DNA from: Fusarium oxysporum f. sp. lycopersici 4287
Taxonomy: Eukaryota > Ascomycota > Sordariomycetes > Hypocreales > Nectriaceae
Length of the DNA stretch: 64,000 bases
Reading direction: 5' to 3'
NCBI RefSeq assembly: GCF_000149955.1
Contig: NC_030988.1
Location: forward strand, 5,181,710-5,245,709
Below are positions 32,787 through 43,700 of the stretch, in pieces. A model generated the notes under the pieces. It saw nothing but the letters and a program-made list of their open reading frames with translations. It was not told where the DNA came from and ran no database searches. Made by a program: the position numbers and the translations under genes. Every line of letters begins with the position of its first letter. The stretch's first letter is position 1.

Positions 32787-35664
32787 CCCGTTGGCTCGAG
32801 CCGTGGGGGGGCAACTAAGCAAGCTTAGTTGGGCACAAAAAGGCGGGACAGTCACAAAACGGTGGGACACCCGTTGGGCCCGATTTTTGGTGTGTTTTGC
32901 GGCATTGTCAATGTATCTTCATTCTGAAGGCGTCAAAAGAGGTTAAATTGCTGAATCAATTGAAATGAAGCTTCCTGTGATGATATATATGTCATTGACT
33001 GTAACTGTAAGAGGGAAATAGCTGCAGCGGCGGCAAGCTTGCCTGCCGATTGATGACGCTTTCTCTAGTAAATTGGGTGCTTTCCTGTCCTTCTCGAGGC
33101 CTGTGACTTGCTCCTATAACAGATCTTTCTTCTTCAATGAGGGAAATGAGGGCATCGCGAAATTGGGCTTGGTGTTGAGCCGGGCATGGTGTTGAAGGCA
33201 CCGTTGGAAGGGGGGACTCGTAGTCAGGCAGGCAAGGCGGCGATGAGGGATCGCGACTTCCTTTTCTTCCGATAAATCGATGAGGCTATCTTCTTCGTTA
33301 AAATCGGCATCAGCCGGCGGTTGCGTAAGTTGAAAATCGACAGAGTCATCGCTGTTGAGAAGGCCGGATAAATCTGCTGCTGAGAGGGGCTTTGCTGCGA
33401 AGCCGGCGTTGCGAATAGCCTCACGAGCTTCCGGGGCAAGCTGGGTATCAATCATGAAGCAATCTTCCTTCTTCTTCAGCTGTAAGGATATCTCGGCTCG
33501 TGATGCATCGAGGGAAGCATATTCTACATCTCTTTTGGTGTGTTCAAGCCACTGTTTAAAGCGCATGTTCTTTTCAACGCCGTCGACGATAACCTCCTTC
33601 TTTTGCTGCCACTCAGCTTTTATCTCTTCCATCTGCCGTATTGCAAAAGATCGTATATTTCGAAGCTGTGACCTTTGCTCGGCCTTTGCACCTACTTCAA
33701 TAAATTCAGCCTGTTGTTCACGAAGCTCTTCTAAGCTTACATTATGAAAATAATCTCCTACCGGTCTTCCTCGCTTTCCGCGCTTTCTCTGATGATATCT
33801 CTTCTCAATACGCTGTTGACGATCTGCAACGTGTTTTTTCACGATATCTTCAAGCACAACAGCTTCGCTGACGATCTTCTGTATAGCTTCAAGTCCCCGG
33901 CGCGTTGGGGAGCTCAGAATATCGTGATAGCGGTTGCCGACATCTCTTGCTGTATCAGAGGCCATAGGGAAGCGATTTTCCGCCGGTAAAAGTGAAGATA
34001 ACGCCGGATTAATAGCCTTACGAGTCTTCAGCTTCTTCTTCAGCAGATAACTAACCGCCGGCGCCTCAGTCGGCGGGAAAATGCCTGACTTTTCGAAGCC
34101 GGCGATGATGTGGGTAGCTGTGAAGCCTTCTTCAAAGATCTCCTGATATTGTAAGAATTAGTATGTGAAAAGACCCCTCTTTTGGAGAAGATGTGAGTTG
34201 CTAACACATACCTTGAAGGAGCCTGCAAAGTCACGGCGGTTGAACGTCAGATTTCCCTTCCGCAAAGCTTCTCGCAGCCTTTTTTGGTGTGCATTCTTTA
34301 ACCACTGAAAAACGCCTAGGTCCATCGTTGAAGCATATGTGTTGAATGAGGAAGAAGTAAAGCAACGAGGATATTGAATTTTATACAATATTCTCTGAAG
34401 GCGAAGGAGCCGTGACCGGAGAAACCGTCGATTATGAGCAACCGCCACACGAGCTCTTCTTCCTCCTTTCCTTCCGTGCCCGGAGGCGTGTCATATGGAG
34501 TAATAGGGTTAACTTCGCTTTTTAGGTGCTCGTTACACCTAAACCACTGCTCAAAATCCAGCTGACGATGTTGTACAGTAGCAGATTTCTCCCAAGACAA
34601 CCGGTTGAAGTGCTTCGCCCACTCAAGCGTTATCTCGGCGTTGGAAAAAGCGGTTTCTGACTGTGCAAATCACATATTAGGATCACCATCGATATCTGAC
34701 CACTCTATCGTTGGAAAAGCTTTGAAGATAAGCCAAGGAGGAGTAGTTGCTCCTGCGGCATTACCCGTACCAATCACCGTACAAGTCTCCCTATCTTCCG
34801 GCGAGAATACCTCTGTTGGAGTCTTCTTCTTAGTACGTACGACGAGGCATTGCACGCGCTCTCGCAGTATTCCGACTCTAATTCCGGCTTGGTCAGCATT
34901 CCAACACTCTGAGGCGCCGATCCTGTATCTGGTGATGACTTCAGAAAGTCGTTTAAACCACTGCTTCGTCTCCTCCACGCCGGCTTCTTCATACTCATAG
35001 CGAGCGGCTTCTTGCGACTTCAAAATCGATGTATCAAGCTCGGGATGATCATCATGGAAGCGCCTGTACCACATCCTTGAGACCGGCTGCGCAGCAGCAT
35101 CACGGCGGCTTCTTATTGTATTTGCTGCATCTTCAATCTCGCATTTAGAGGCCGGAAGACCGGACTTCTGCATCCAAATGATGAAGCATACGATAGCTTC
35201 TTCTTCGGCATCCGAAATGAGTCGCGGCCGGCCTTTATTTGGCTCAGGAACCAGGCTAAAATCAGCTGTTTTAGCTTCTTCAAGCTTCTTGACGATACGC
35301 GCAATGGACGACTTGTGGGAGCCCTTATACTGCCGCTCAGCATCGCGTATTGAAAAAGGCTTCCTCATCACATTAGCAGCATCACGAGAGAGGCCCTTTT
35401 GGAGTCGTTGGCGTGAAGAAACCACCGCTTGAGCTGCTCTGACATTTGCATCTAAAGGCATAATGCACTTGGACAAGAATACTCCTTTTTTGGCTAACTG
35501 GCGTCTAGATTTAGGTTGATTTCACATACAAAATCAAGGAAATTCGCGACAGCCGGCGAAGCGGGGTTGTCCCACCGTTTTGTGACTGTCCCGCCTTTTT
35601 GTGCCCAACTAAGCTTGCTGAGTTGCCCCACCCCCCCCCCCCCCCCCCGGCTCGAGCCAACGGG
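32787..35664 (-). mobile_element. pogo-superfamily DNA transposon 4 (different lineage)
   Basis: TA duplications flank the element (32785-32786 and 35665-35666). The long inverted ends begin CCCGTTGGCTCGAGCC and run about 90 bp to TGTCCCACCG. The left end has 7 G where the right end has about 18 C (35631-35648), a slippage difference. Length is 2878 bp. The transposase is on the minus strand and broken. Confidence 0.92.
33114..35476 (-). pseudogene. pogo/CENP-B-type transposase, stop and frameshift
   Basis: The 35476 start gives an N-terminal HTH region (KPFSIRDAERQYKGSHKSS) and a CENPB-type HTH (PVSRMWYRRFHDDHPEL). ECWNADQAGIRVG is the first Asp. An in-frame TGA (34670-34672) follows DGDPNM, and the same frame continues with WAKHFNRLSWEKS and LLIIDGFSGHGSF (second Asp). 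At about 34325 one C is missing, right at the third catalytic Asp; the continuation MDLGVFQWLKNAHQKRL is in the next frame. A GTATGT...TATCAG intron (about 34143-34208) separates the last exon, EIFEEGFTATHIIAGFEKSG through the coiled-coil tail to 33114. The lineage is distinct from copies 1-3 and has no zinc knuckle. Confidence 0.85.
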
Positions 35665-35879
35665 TAGGAAAATCCGCGACTCGCTTGTATCTACGGCCCG
35701 CTTATAAAGCAAGTTACTCCTGCACGTTTCCCGACCCGACCACTGCCCGTCTGGTCGTGCTCCGATAATCCTCCACGGCAAGGCTTCCTGGGGCATTTCA
35801 AGCCGGCGTGTTCCCACAATCTTCCCAGCAGTTGACAGCGCAGCTCCTTTCTGGGAAGTTGAGGTCTCTTAGGCTAGTT

Positions 35880-36397
35880 TCCGTCGCGTAGCTTTAGCCA
35901 TCTCACGAGCAATCGGAATGACGCTCTGCACTACCATATCCTACACTTGCAATTAGATATCGATCCAATATCAGAGATAGCTCAAGTCTTACAAAATCGG
36001 ACTGTGGTAACAGCCACGACAGTAGACGGAGGATAGAAGCGTCTTTGCCGGCCCAGACCACTCCGACTACTTTAGTCGCATACTGCTTCGCACTTATTCC
36101 ATTCTCTTGCATGCGGCCATCAACAAGGCCATGAATGAAGTCCCTAATCACAAAGTACTAGGAATCATCAGGTACATCGGCCGCATGATGTTCAGAAAAA
36201 AGAGTTGGTTTTAACCGCGGAGGTAAGCAGGGTAATAGTACGAATTCCGAGAGGTTGTATACTTTACTAATACCTAGCCGTGTCGGCTCGGATTTGTCTT
36301 TTGCCGAGTTTGCTGCTGATATAGAGCTGCCGATGCTTTTAAACATAGCTAAAGGTTCATAACTCAGGTTTCCAAGAATCCTCCGGCTTACTGACAT
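35880..36397 (-). other. unrecognised coding relic
   Basis: Minus-strand fragments read AKQYATKVVGVVWAGKDASI and LLSWLLPQSDF, then an intron-like gap and VVQSVIPIAREMAKATRRKL. They look like exons of one protein, but the family is not recognised. The segment lies between pogo element 4 and a regulator pseudogene on the other strand. Confidence 0.3.
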
Positions 36398-36549
36398 GAA
36401 CTAAGTTACACCATTCGCAAGAAAGGTTATCTTCCCTCTAAAGGTGGCGATTGGCCTTCAGGAAGAGAACAATGAGAGACATTACCCCATTAGACAAGAC
36501 GCTGTTAGTCTTCACATAACGGCTTTCGCAGTGTAAAGCTTCATCAACA

Positions 36550-37560
36550 GGGTTCTTCGCCATCGGGAGAGTATCATCAACTTAGCGGCGTTACTTCACT
36601 TCCAGAAAGGCCTGACACTTCTGAAGGAAAGACTTCTAGGGGAAGATGAAGAACTAAAAGTTTCCGACTCTACAATCAGTGTGGTCTTGAAGCTTGCTGA
36701 AGCTGCACATTTCGACGGGGGTTATCAGATATCAAAGCAGCATATGCAAGGCCTTCGTAAAATGGTAGACCTGAGAGGAAGTATATATGTGTTCAGGGGT
36801 AAAGCCCTTGAAGTAGGGATATTGAGGTAAACTATACCAAGAACTTATAGCCATCGGCTAGAAATACTAATCCTTCGTAGGTGCGATCTTAGCATCGCAA
36901 TGCACAATAGGTCGAGCCATGTGTTTTTCAGTCAGCCTTCACAGCCGGTTCCAGATTATCCCCATAATCTACTGCAAGCTTGGGACGACAAGATGTGTTC
37001 CCAAGTGTACATTGAGATTTCTGAAAGCTTGGGCAGCAGTTTGGCGACAGCTTGGCGAATTATAAGAAGATTTTGTGTGCTAGTGAATATTAGGACGCAG
37101 ACTCAGCAGTTAATACGCCCATAGACTATCCATGAAACGATGACTGCGGTAATGTATCGCCTGCTGCGCATGGACTTCACTGCCGGCTCGATCAATAAAG
37201 CTATACAACATGGGCTATTGGCCTTTTATTACCATATGTTCCTGCAGTAGCAAGATATCAAACTCCCTTACCATTGCTTTCTTACTATCTACAAAAACTG
37301 CGTACTGGGCCTCGAGCTTGTCGATGGGATATCTTCTCAGCTGATGATTTGGCTCTTAATGACTGGAGCTCTTTCACTGTTCAGCACATCAGACGAAGTA
37401 TGGATAAGGGACGGTCTGCGAAAGCAAGCTGATAAATGCTGGGTAAGTAGTTAGAAAGAAATGCAAGACATTTTGAAGTCGTTTATGTGGATTACCTTGC
37501 TAGACGAACAGCCAGGCAAGCTTATTTATGACATGACTTATCTAGAAAAAGGATTGGAAT
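36550..37560 (+). pseudogene. fungal transcription factor C-terminal domain (DUF3468/Fungal_trans_2-like), decayed
   Basis: Plus-strand exons encode the regulatory domain of a Zn2Cys6 factor: HRESIINLAALLHFQKGL, EDEELKVSDSTISVVLKLAE and GLRKMVDLRGSIYVF. An intron (AG-GTAAAC...CGTAG) is followed by CDLSIAMHNRSSHVFF. After 37124 the same frame continues through stops: MTAVMYRLLRMDF, GLLAFYYHMFLQ then TAG, SDEVWIRDGLRKQADKCW, another TAG, and FMWITLLDEQPGKLIYDM to 37560. At least the stop after MFLQ sits where the family has Trp, so TGG-to-TAG, as RIP would produce. No Zn cluster is found upstream; pogo element 4 lies there. Confidence 0.75.
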
Positions 37561-37599
37561 AGAAAATTCAATAAAACTAAGGCAAGGCACGCTTTATGC

Positions 37600-38157
37600 T
37601 GTTAGTGAAAGGCTCTTTTTAGACTGTTTAGACTAATAAAAGCTGACAAACGTAATCCGATCCTCAGACGCTGTCACTGGATCGATAGTCTAGACACATT
37701 GGCGGACAGGCTTTCCTAAATCAAACATCGTTTCAGCTAATCTAATCTCACAGGGGCCTGTTGGCTTGACATTCGGTCGACAACAGGGCAACGCTGACAT
37801 TTTTCGTCTTGTAAAACTGCGTGCCGTGACAAGTCAAACAGGTCATTACCTGCGGTCTGTCCTTCCAGAAATGGCATACTGCTCCTGGAAAGAGTCAAGA
37901 GGATACCCAGTTCGTTTCGTTACTTACTGCGGCAAGAATCTCTAGGCTATACTCTGATATGGCCAACTTCATAACTTACTTTATTTTTATTTTTATATTA
38001 TTAAGCTTTTTATATAGTTATATATAGTCTTATATATCTATGTCTAGCTAGTAAGAGTATATATTAATTTAGGTTAAATTAATACTAGCTAGGATAATGT
38101 CTTAAAAAAGAGCTAGGCTTTTTTAAAGATTATTTATTATAAAATATGTTTTTTAAA
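37600..38157. other. AT-rich stretch without genes
   Basis: It is strongly AT-rich from about 37970 to 38160 with many TA dinucleotides, consistent with RIP-damaged repeat sequence. No feature is recognised. Confidence 0.6.
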
Positions 38158-39791
38158 TTATAGGCTTAAAAGAGAAGATACGGGTTTGTAAAGTATATGG
38201 TATTTACAAAGGGTGAGCGCCATCTCAAGGAACAATAAGCTCTGAATATACAACAAGCCTGAGAGGTAAGGCGTATATGACTTCGCTGGAAGAAACGTCC
38301 CCAAAGATGAAGAGAATCCTAGGATTCCACTGAAGAAAACTAGCAGAGTAGAACTAGGTTGACCATCAGTCACTTGTTCGGTACATAGCGACAGGCTTAG
38401 ACCGAACAGCAGTTCTATGAGCTCCTGCGATACTTGTTCATCTCTCCTTGGTTCCTCGTACCCAGTATGTCGCACAACTTGGCCCCCATCGCTCCAGTAC
38501 TAGCAATCTTCTTCAGAACTTTCCGTAACATTCTCCTCGTCGTCATCTTTACGTTCATCCCGGAGTGATTATGCGAAAGACGTCGCTGCGTAAATCCACC
38601 CAAGGAGCCTTTATCGGTTGCAGGTAAGGATAACCGTGTACGAGGTGATTGGGCGTCAAGATCAGATAGTGATTCATGGTTCCATATTGCCTCAAGGAAC
38701 CGAAACTGTTTTCTCTTGAACCGGATGCCCGTGAGCCTGTCCCGAGTGCTTGGGTCCATGCGATATAATCGGAAAATGAGCAGAAGACAGCGTTTGGAAA
38801 GCACGCGATACTTTCTCCTACTTGAGGGGTGCTGTACGAGGATGAAGGGTTTTGGGTAGCCCGCTAGAGCATGCGTGCTCCTGAGCCAACAGAGGATACA
38901 TCTACTCGTTTTACGAGAAGTGTCCTCACATCGATCCAGAAGTGCGTCTAACGCTTCGAGAACAGCTGCAATCTTCCGTTCGTCTTCCATAGTGCTGAAA
39001 ATGTCTTCATGCAAACCGTTAGTCCCTTGGCGGCTAAGAAGATGAGGCCTGGCGCCTTGAGATAACGCTACTGCCGCAAGGGCAGTAAGTACATCTTGAC
39101 TTCTTCTGTGATATGTCTTATCCCAACCTGTCCTTTCGATCCATGGCGTCTGCTCTTTAAACCTGAGAAGGTCTCCTTGGCTGTTTATCCTGATGCCTCT
39201 TGATTCCGTGCGGGTTAGTGTGCCTTTACCGGGGTTCGAAAGTCGTTCTTGCTCTTTTATGGGTGCGAGATAAGCTTGGATAGCATTACTAGTCCGTGTA
39301 GTAAGACTGCTACAACTAACAATCTAATACCTTGGTAACTGGTTTAACCCCACTGTCTATGCCTATAGCTATACCTTATTATAAAATTCATCTAGCTTAT
39401 GCTTTCTGGGAGGCTGACCTTAGAAATACTGAGTGGAAATATGGCGTATTAGGGACGAGAAGTTGGTGGTACGGAGTGGGCATTTCCGGCAGGCGTACCC
39501 CTCGTAGACGCGCAAGTCAGGATGTTTTGAGCAGCCGTCTTTGGGGAGCGGCGTAGCACTGGGATCACCCAGGTATGACTGGCCTAGACCTTTGAGGGAA
39601 TTCGGTTAAGCCCTTCGCTCATCGTGTTCAACCTGGTGCTTTACTCTCAGGTGCGTGGTAACAGCAGAACCTTTCACGGACAGTGCGTAGCGACAGGTCG
39701 ACCGGCAGCAAATCAACACCTTTGCATCTGGGTCGATGCGAAGAGCAAGCCGGTCGAGAATATCAAATCCAGTCGTTGCAAAACTCATCAT
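38158..39791 (-). pseudogene. OrsD/telomere-helicase-like relic B
   Basis: On the minus strand the blocks follow the family order. First is a C2H2-like N-terminus (DAKVLICCRSTCRYAL, THLRVKH at 39791-39606), then decayed sequence. TPWIERTGWDKTYHRRSQDV (about 39150-39100) follows, then DERKIAAVLEALDALLDRCE and RKYRVLSKRCLLLIFRLYRM in the 39014-38415 frame. After a frameshift near 38470, ELIELLFGLSLSLC and TPYLSGLLYIQSLLFLEMAL follow. The last block is the all-helical region that in telomere-linked RecQ-like genes precedes the helicase; the family assignment is from memory. Several stops and shifts show decay. No helicase motifs are present downstream. Confidence 0.55.
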
Positions 39792-39799
39792 CGAGCTCT

Positions 39800-40731
39800 A
39801 ATATGAATATGTTTCTAAGGCCTCACGGAAAGAGGCCTTGAAAGAAACGAAAGGGGCGAGGGTGACCTAGGGTGAGGCAATTGCAAATACGTAGCGAATG
39901 TTCTTTAAAACTTCAACTTGGTCGGGAAGGAAAGGCAAGTCAGTATTGTCTGATGGTGGAGAAATAATAGGGGTTCCACCGTAGCTCCGCGAACCCTGAA
40001 AGCGTGTACGGACGAAAAGAATGTATTACGACACAACTCTGTGTAATGTGGGGCAAATAATTCAAATCTACTACAATTGATATTGTCATTGACTACTAGG
40101 CTTTTAATGTTGGCTATAGTTCACATTTGCAGTGATGTTGATGAACCTGAGCCAAACTTTGCGCGCTGCATCATGGTGTCGCTGTACCGTGCCGGCTAGT
40201 GACTTTGGTAAATTCAATTCTACCCCAGGTCAAAAATCAACTCTACCCCATGTAATGTGGGGCAAAACTGCAGGACTAGGCTTAGTCGACCGTGAATTTA
40301 AGCTTACTTGCCGTTTGGGTGGGGATGCTGATTAATCGAACCTCCTCCACTTCCGGGGCTTGATTTCTAAGCCTCAACATCCTCCGAACAACCTCAAATT
40401 CACCCGAGCTTAGTCGAAATATTCGACTGATCTATACCTGCTTACTTCGGCGTGACTCACAAATTCTAAGAAATCGGAAGGAGACCTTAAGAAAATGCCA
40501 CTCGCGGATGAATGACAGTCCGACTCGATGGCTTCTAGCATCATGAACCGCTCGCGAGGCAGCAGATTGCATAGCTCAAACAGAGATGACGCCGTAATGT
40601 GAAGGTAGCTATCGCCTGGGCTGTAGTATAAAGAGATGGAAAGGTTCCGTAGCAGCCATGAATCAACAAACATCTAGAATACCAACAAACACACTCAGCA
40701 CTCATTGCTTATCACACTTGCAACGCTCAAA
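39800..40731. other. intergenic stretch with hairpin repeats, upstream of the reductase gene
   Basis: It holds the repeat units at 40042-40102 and 40197-40283. Otherwise no gene. The last 200 bp should contain the promoter of the gene at 40732. Confidence 0.5.
40042..40283 (+). repeat. hairpin-bearing direct repeats, copies 1a and 1b
   Basis: Two units (40042-40102 and 40197-40283) share gtaatgtggggcaaa and a downstream ctaggctt. In 1b, CCCCA (40246-40250) pairs with TGGGG (40258-40262) around 7 nt, preceded by TCAACTCTA. Related units lie at 42806-42921 and 45778-45884, all in the same orientation. Confidence 0.65.
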
Positions 40732-41649
40732 ATGACCACTTCTCAATCTCTCACATTTCTCGGCCTCGGGAACATGGGTTCCGCCCTTGTACAAGCTCTT
40801 CTGAAGGCTTCTCACAAAGTGACGATTTGGAACCGCACGACAGCCCGACCTCAGGTCAAAGTCGCCGTTGAGGCGGGAGCTATCCTCGAAGCGGATGTCC
40901 AGAATGCTATCTCCATGAACAACATCATTATCATCTGTCTCCTCGACTACTCCAGCATCAAAAATGTATTGGCTGACATTCCGACCTCTACCTTCGAGGG
41001 AAAGACCATTGTCAATCTGACCAACGGTACACCGAAACAAGCACGGGAGATGGCAAACTGGGCCGCCTCCCACTCTGCCAAACAATACTTCGACGGAGCT
41101 GTCATGGTAACGCCTCAAATGATCGGAGGGCCCCAGTCATTCTTTGTCGTCAGTGGAGAAACCCCCGAAGCATTCAAGCCCATCGCCTCATTCCTTGAAC
41201 CCCTCGGAAGGCCGGAGTATCTCGGCACAGCCATAGATGCTGCTGCTCGATACGACCTTGCTGCTCTGTCGTCCATGTATGGCATGTTTAGCGGAATGTT
41301 CGTCGCTATGGCACTTCTCAAAAAGGGACATGCGACAGTCGACGAGAAGCTTGAACCTGTTGTGTCAGGCAGCCTGAACCCGTTCCTAGGCGCATTGATA
41401 TCGTATAATGGACTTATTGCTCGGTCCTGGGATGACAAGGCGTGGGATGATAACCTGGGGAATCCAATTGGAATGCAAGTACAGGCTTTAAGGAATATTC
41501 TGGAAGCTTGTCGTGATGATGGGATGGATGATGGGCTTCTGAAGAACTTGACGACGGCGATGGAGGGAGTGGTGAAGGACAGAGGAGAGAATGGCGGGAT
41601 TGCCGTAATTGGAGAGTATCTCTTGAACGGACGCTTAACAAATGAGTAA
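40732..41649 (+). CDS. NADP-dependent imine reductase-like / beta-hydroxyacid dehydrogenase-superfamily enzyme
   Basis: A single-exon frame of 305 aa. The start at 40732 (MTTSQSLTFLGLGNMGSAL) is preferred over an in-frame ATG 27 nt upstream because it begins directly before the Rossmann fold. Enzymes of this family reduce imines or hydroxyacids with NADPH in the cytosol. The glycine motif FLGLGNMGSALVQAL (about 9-23) is followed by TIWNRTTARPQVK, where Arg after WN fits NADPH preference. Further motifs are NLTNGTPKQAREMANWA, a DGAVMVTPQMIGGP loop and the helical C-terminal domain from about residue 165, which forms the dimer. It is intact although surrounded by relics and a MITE. The substrate is unknown; a role in a secondary pathway is only inference, as no partner genes are seen. 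Confidence 0.85.
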   Translation: MTTSQSLTFLGLGNMGSALVQALLKASHKVTIWNRTTARPQVKVAVEAGAILEADVQNAISMNNIIIICLLDYSSIKNVLADIPTSTFEGKTIVNLTNGTPKQAREMANWAASHSAKQYFDGAVMVTPQMIGGPQSFFVVSGETPEAFKPIASFLEPLGRPEYLGTAIDAAARYDLAALSSMYGMFSGMFVAMALLKKGHATVDEKLEPVVSGSLNPFLGALISYNGLIARSWDDKAWDDNLGNPIGMQVQALRNILEACRDDGMDDGLLKNLTTAMEGVVKDRGENGGIAVIGEYLLNGRLTNE

Positions 41650-41770
41650 TGGCTGGTTACTGAGAGCATTTCAACTTAACAATAAATCCACGATAACCTG
41701 CGGCAGAGTTCATAGAAAACACCATACAAGTAAAATATGGGTCATTACAGGTAGGGGGCAGAGTTCATTA

Positions 41771-41836
41771 CTGTTGAAAAGTCCGGGAACCCCCCTTCCC
41801 TTCAGAATTCAGACTGTTAGTCTGAAAGTTCTAGAT
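41771..41836 (-). repeat. dispersed inverted repeat, copy 1
   Basis: Read on the minus strand, this block (ctagaactttcagactaa ... ggttcccggacttttcaaca) resembles 51331-51394 on the plus strand over about 64 bp. Element identity is unknown; it may be a terminal fragment. Confidence 0.55.
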
Positions 41837-42060
41837 CTAAAGTTCAAAGTCCTAGACACAATCAAGTTTCATAAAATATATTTTCACCCAGCACTACTGC
41901 GCAATATAAACAACAATTAAAACAAGAGGGGTTAGAATTCATAGAGTATTTTAAGCCCAAATCCGGCCAATCTGGGTTCAATTGATGGCTCTAATGGAAA
42001 TTTATAAATTAATTTGTAGTAGAGTCCATTTGAAATCGCACAAAAATTGAAAACGCGCTA

Positions 42061-42499
42061 ACGTACACGATAAGCTTGCCGATCAGACAAGCATGCCGAT
42101 CAGTTCCACTTTTCACCTTAAAGGCAACTTTTTAAATAATTCTGAAAAATCCAAATTAAGCTTAAAATAGCTAAAAGTTTATTAATAGATATATAAATCT
42201 TAAAATAGGCTTTATTAATTTTTTTTAGATTTTTTAAAAATTTCTATATAGCTATAAACCTTAAAGTATATTTACACTGTAAAACACACTGTATTTTAAG
42301 GTTCTCTATATAAAATAAAATAATTAAAATTCTTTTAAAAATCCTTTCTTATATAAGTAACTATACTATCTTTAAAAATACTTCTTATAGATTTTTAGCT
42401 ATTTTGTTTAATGTTGAAAATACTATAGGGTAAGCTACTTTTAGCTGCACAGTATACTGATCGGCATGCTTATCTGATCGGCAAGCTTATCGTGTACGT
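42061..42499. mobile_element. pogo/Fot-type MITE
   Basis: A 439-bp element between TA duplications (42059-42060 and 42500-42501). Inverted ends of about 43 bp have one mismatch and begin ACGTACACGATAAGC, with two CCGATCAG-type units. The ends resemble those of pogo copy 1 (ACGTACATAATAAGC). The AT-rich interior has no coding capacity. Confidence 0.9.
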
Positions 42500-42711
42500 T
42501 AGCATACATCATAAGCCTGGGCCCTATAAAAGTATGTGTCATACTGGAAAATTTATTTAAGCTTACACCAGACTGAAAATAATTTTGTAAAAATTCAAAC
42601 TAAGTCTGAAGCAGCTCAAACTTGAAAATTAGGTTAAAGAAACAGAATTATATATGATACAGTCTTTAACGTGCATATAACGGGCTCCTACCTTACGCAA
42701 CGCGTGCTGAC

Positions 42712-42750
42712 GTTCCTCGCGTATGAGGCGCCTAATTAGACAGCAAGCTT
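42712..42750 (+). repeat. 39-bp dispersed repeat, copy 2
   Basis: Matches 32689-32727 at 36 of 39 positions. It lies about 55 bp before direct repeat copy 2. Confidence 0.7.
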
Positions 42751-42805
42751 CATAGCCAATCATAAAAACACCTCTACCCCCGGTCCTGATCATCGCGCTC
42801 CCCTG

Positions 42806-42921
42806 TCGAGTGACTTCGGAAATTCAACTCTACACCCTTGCATAAATCAACTCTACCCCCTGCAAAGTGGAGCGAAATAATCAACTCTACTAAAGTTGAA
42901 TTTGGTATGTATGACTAGGTT
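42806..42921 (+). repeat. hairpin-bearing direct repeat, copy 2
   Basis: It shares the 20-mer CTCTACCCCCTGCAAAGTGG with copy 3, flanked on both sides by TCAACTCTAC-like units and followed by gactaggtt. It lies beyond the 3' side of the relics at 43.1-45.4 kb. Confidence 0.7.
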
Positions 42922-43142
42922 GGCTTTGATCTCCTCTTCTCTGTGCCATCACCGCCTGCGCCGTCGCGTATGTCACCCGGTCGCCAGCGAGCGCTGGTGA
43001 CTAGTAATGGCTGCCACTTCCAGTCCTAATAACAGTGTAGATCTAGTTACAGCCAGAAAACAACCTAATTGTTATGACTGATGAAACTATATTGCCGGTA
43101 AGAGCTATTCCTGAACAATCCAATATCGTACAAAACGGCCCT

Positions 43143-43688
43143 TCATGAAGCTTTGTAATAGCACCTCGACCTATCTATTCTCATTGCTACCCCCTTAGTA
43201 TGTTTCGTATTATGGTGACCTATGTCATTGCGATTGATTGTTAGGAATGTACATTCCTTACAGCTAAACCCTTTATATTTTGCCAGCCCAGGTATCGCCA
43301 AGCTGCCATGCTCTGGCAGAGATACTCTTATGGGATCCTCAAGTATCCAACGAGCACAAAAAGACATAATCTCTTCTAATATATGGCCTTTGCTCTTGTG
43401 TTGATTGCGGAAATGATTTTCTATACCATTGCCTGGTTGGATTGCTGTCTTGCAAAGCAGACATATAAGGACACGATGGTCATGAAGGATACAGATCATA
43501 TTTCCTAACCGCACACAATGCTCGTCACGATGAACCTCCGTACTAAGGGGATTAGACTGATTCTTTGACGTAGATCCTGTAAGTATCTTGGCTGGGTCAA
43601 GCCGCTTTACTCGCTTAGAGGAATGTAGATCCCTGGTCACTGAACGATCGACTTCCATAGTGGGGTGATTTGCATCCTCCTTTGTCAC
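43143..43688 (-). pseudogene. OrsD/DUF3505-like N-terminal fragment D
   Basis: A 181-aa frame with the family N-terminus: ICILHDHRVLICLLCKTAI and IENHFRNQHKSKG (C-x2-C...H-x4-H), then GFSCKECTFLTINRNDIGHH and NTKHTKG as a second finger. It stops at 43143, before the conserved RTGW block, and nothing of the family follows, so it is a truncated copy. It begins only 12 bp after the end of relic C on the same strand, which suggests tandem copies or a rearranged single gene. Confidence 0.55.
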
Positions 43689-43700
43689 TCTTTATAGACG

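Noticed and set aside
35494..35817. Frame crossing the right end of pogo element 4
   Set aside because: Poly-glycine arises from the C run in the terminal repeat.
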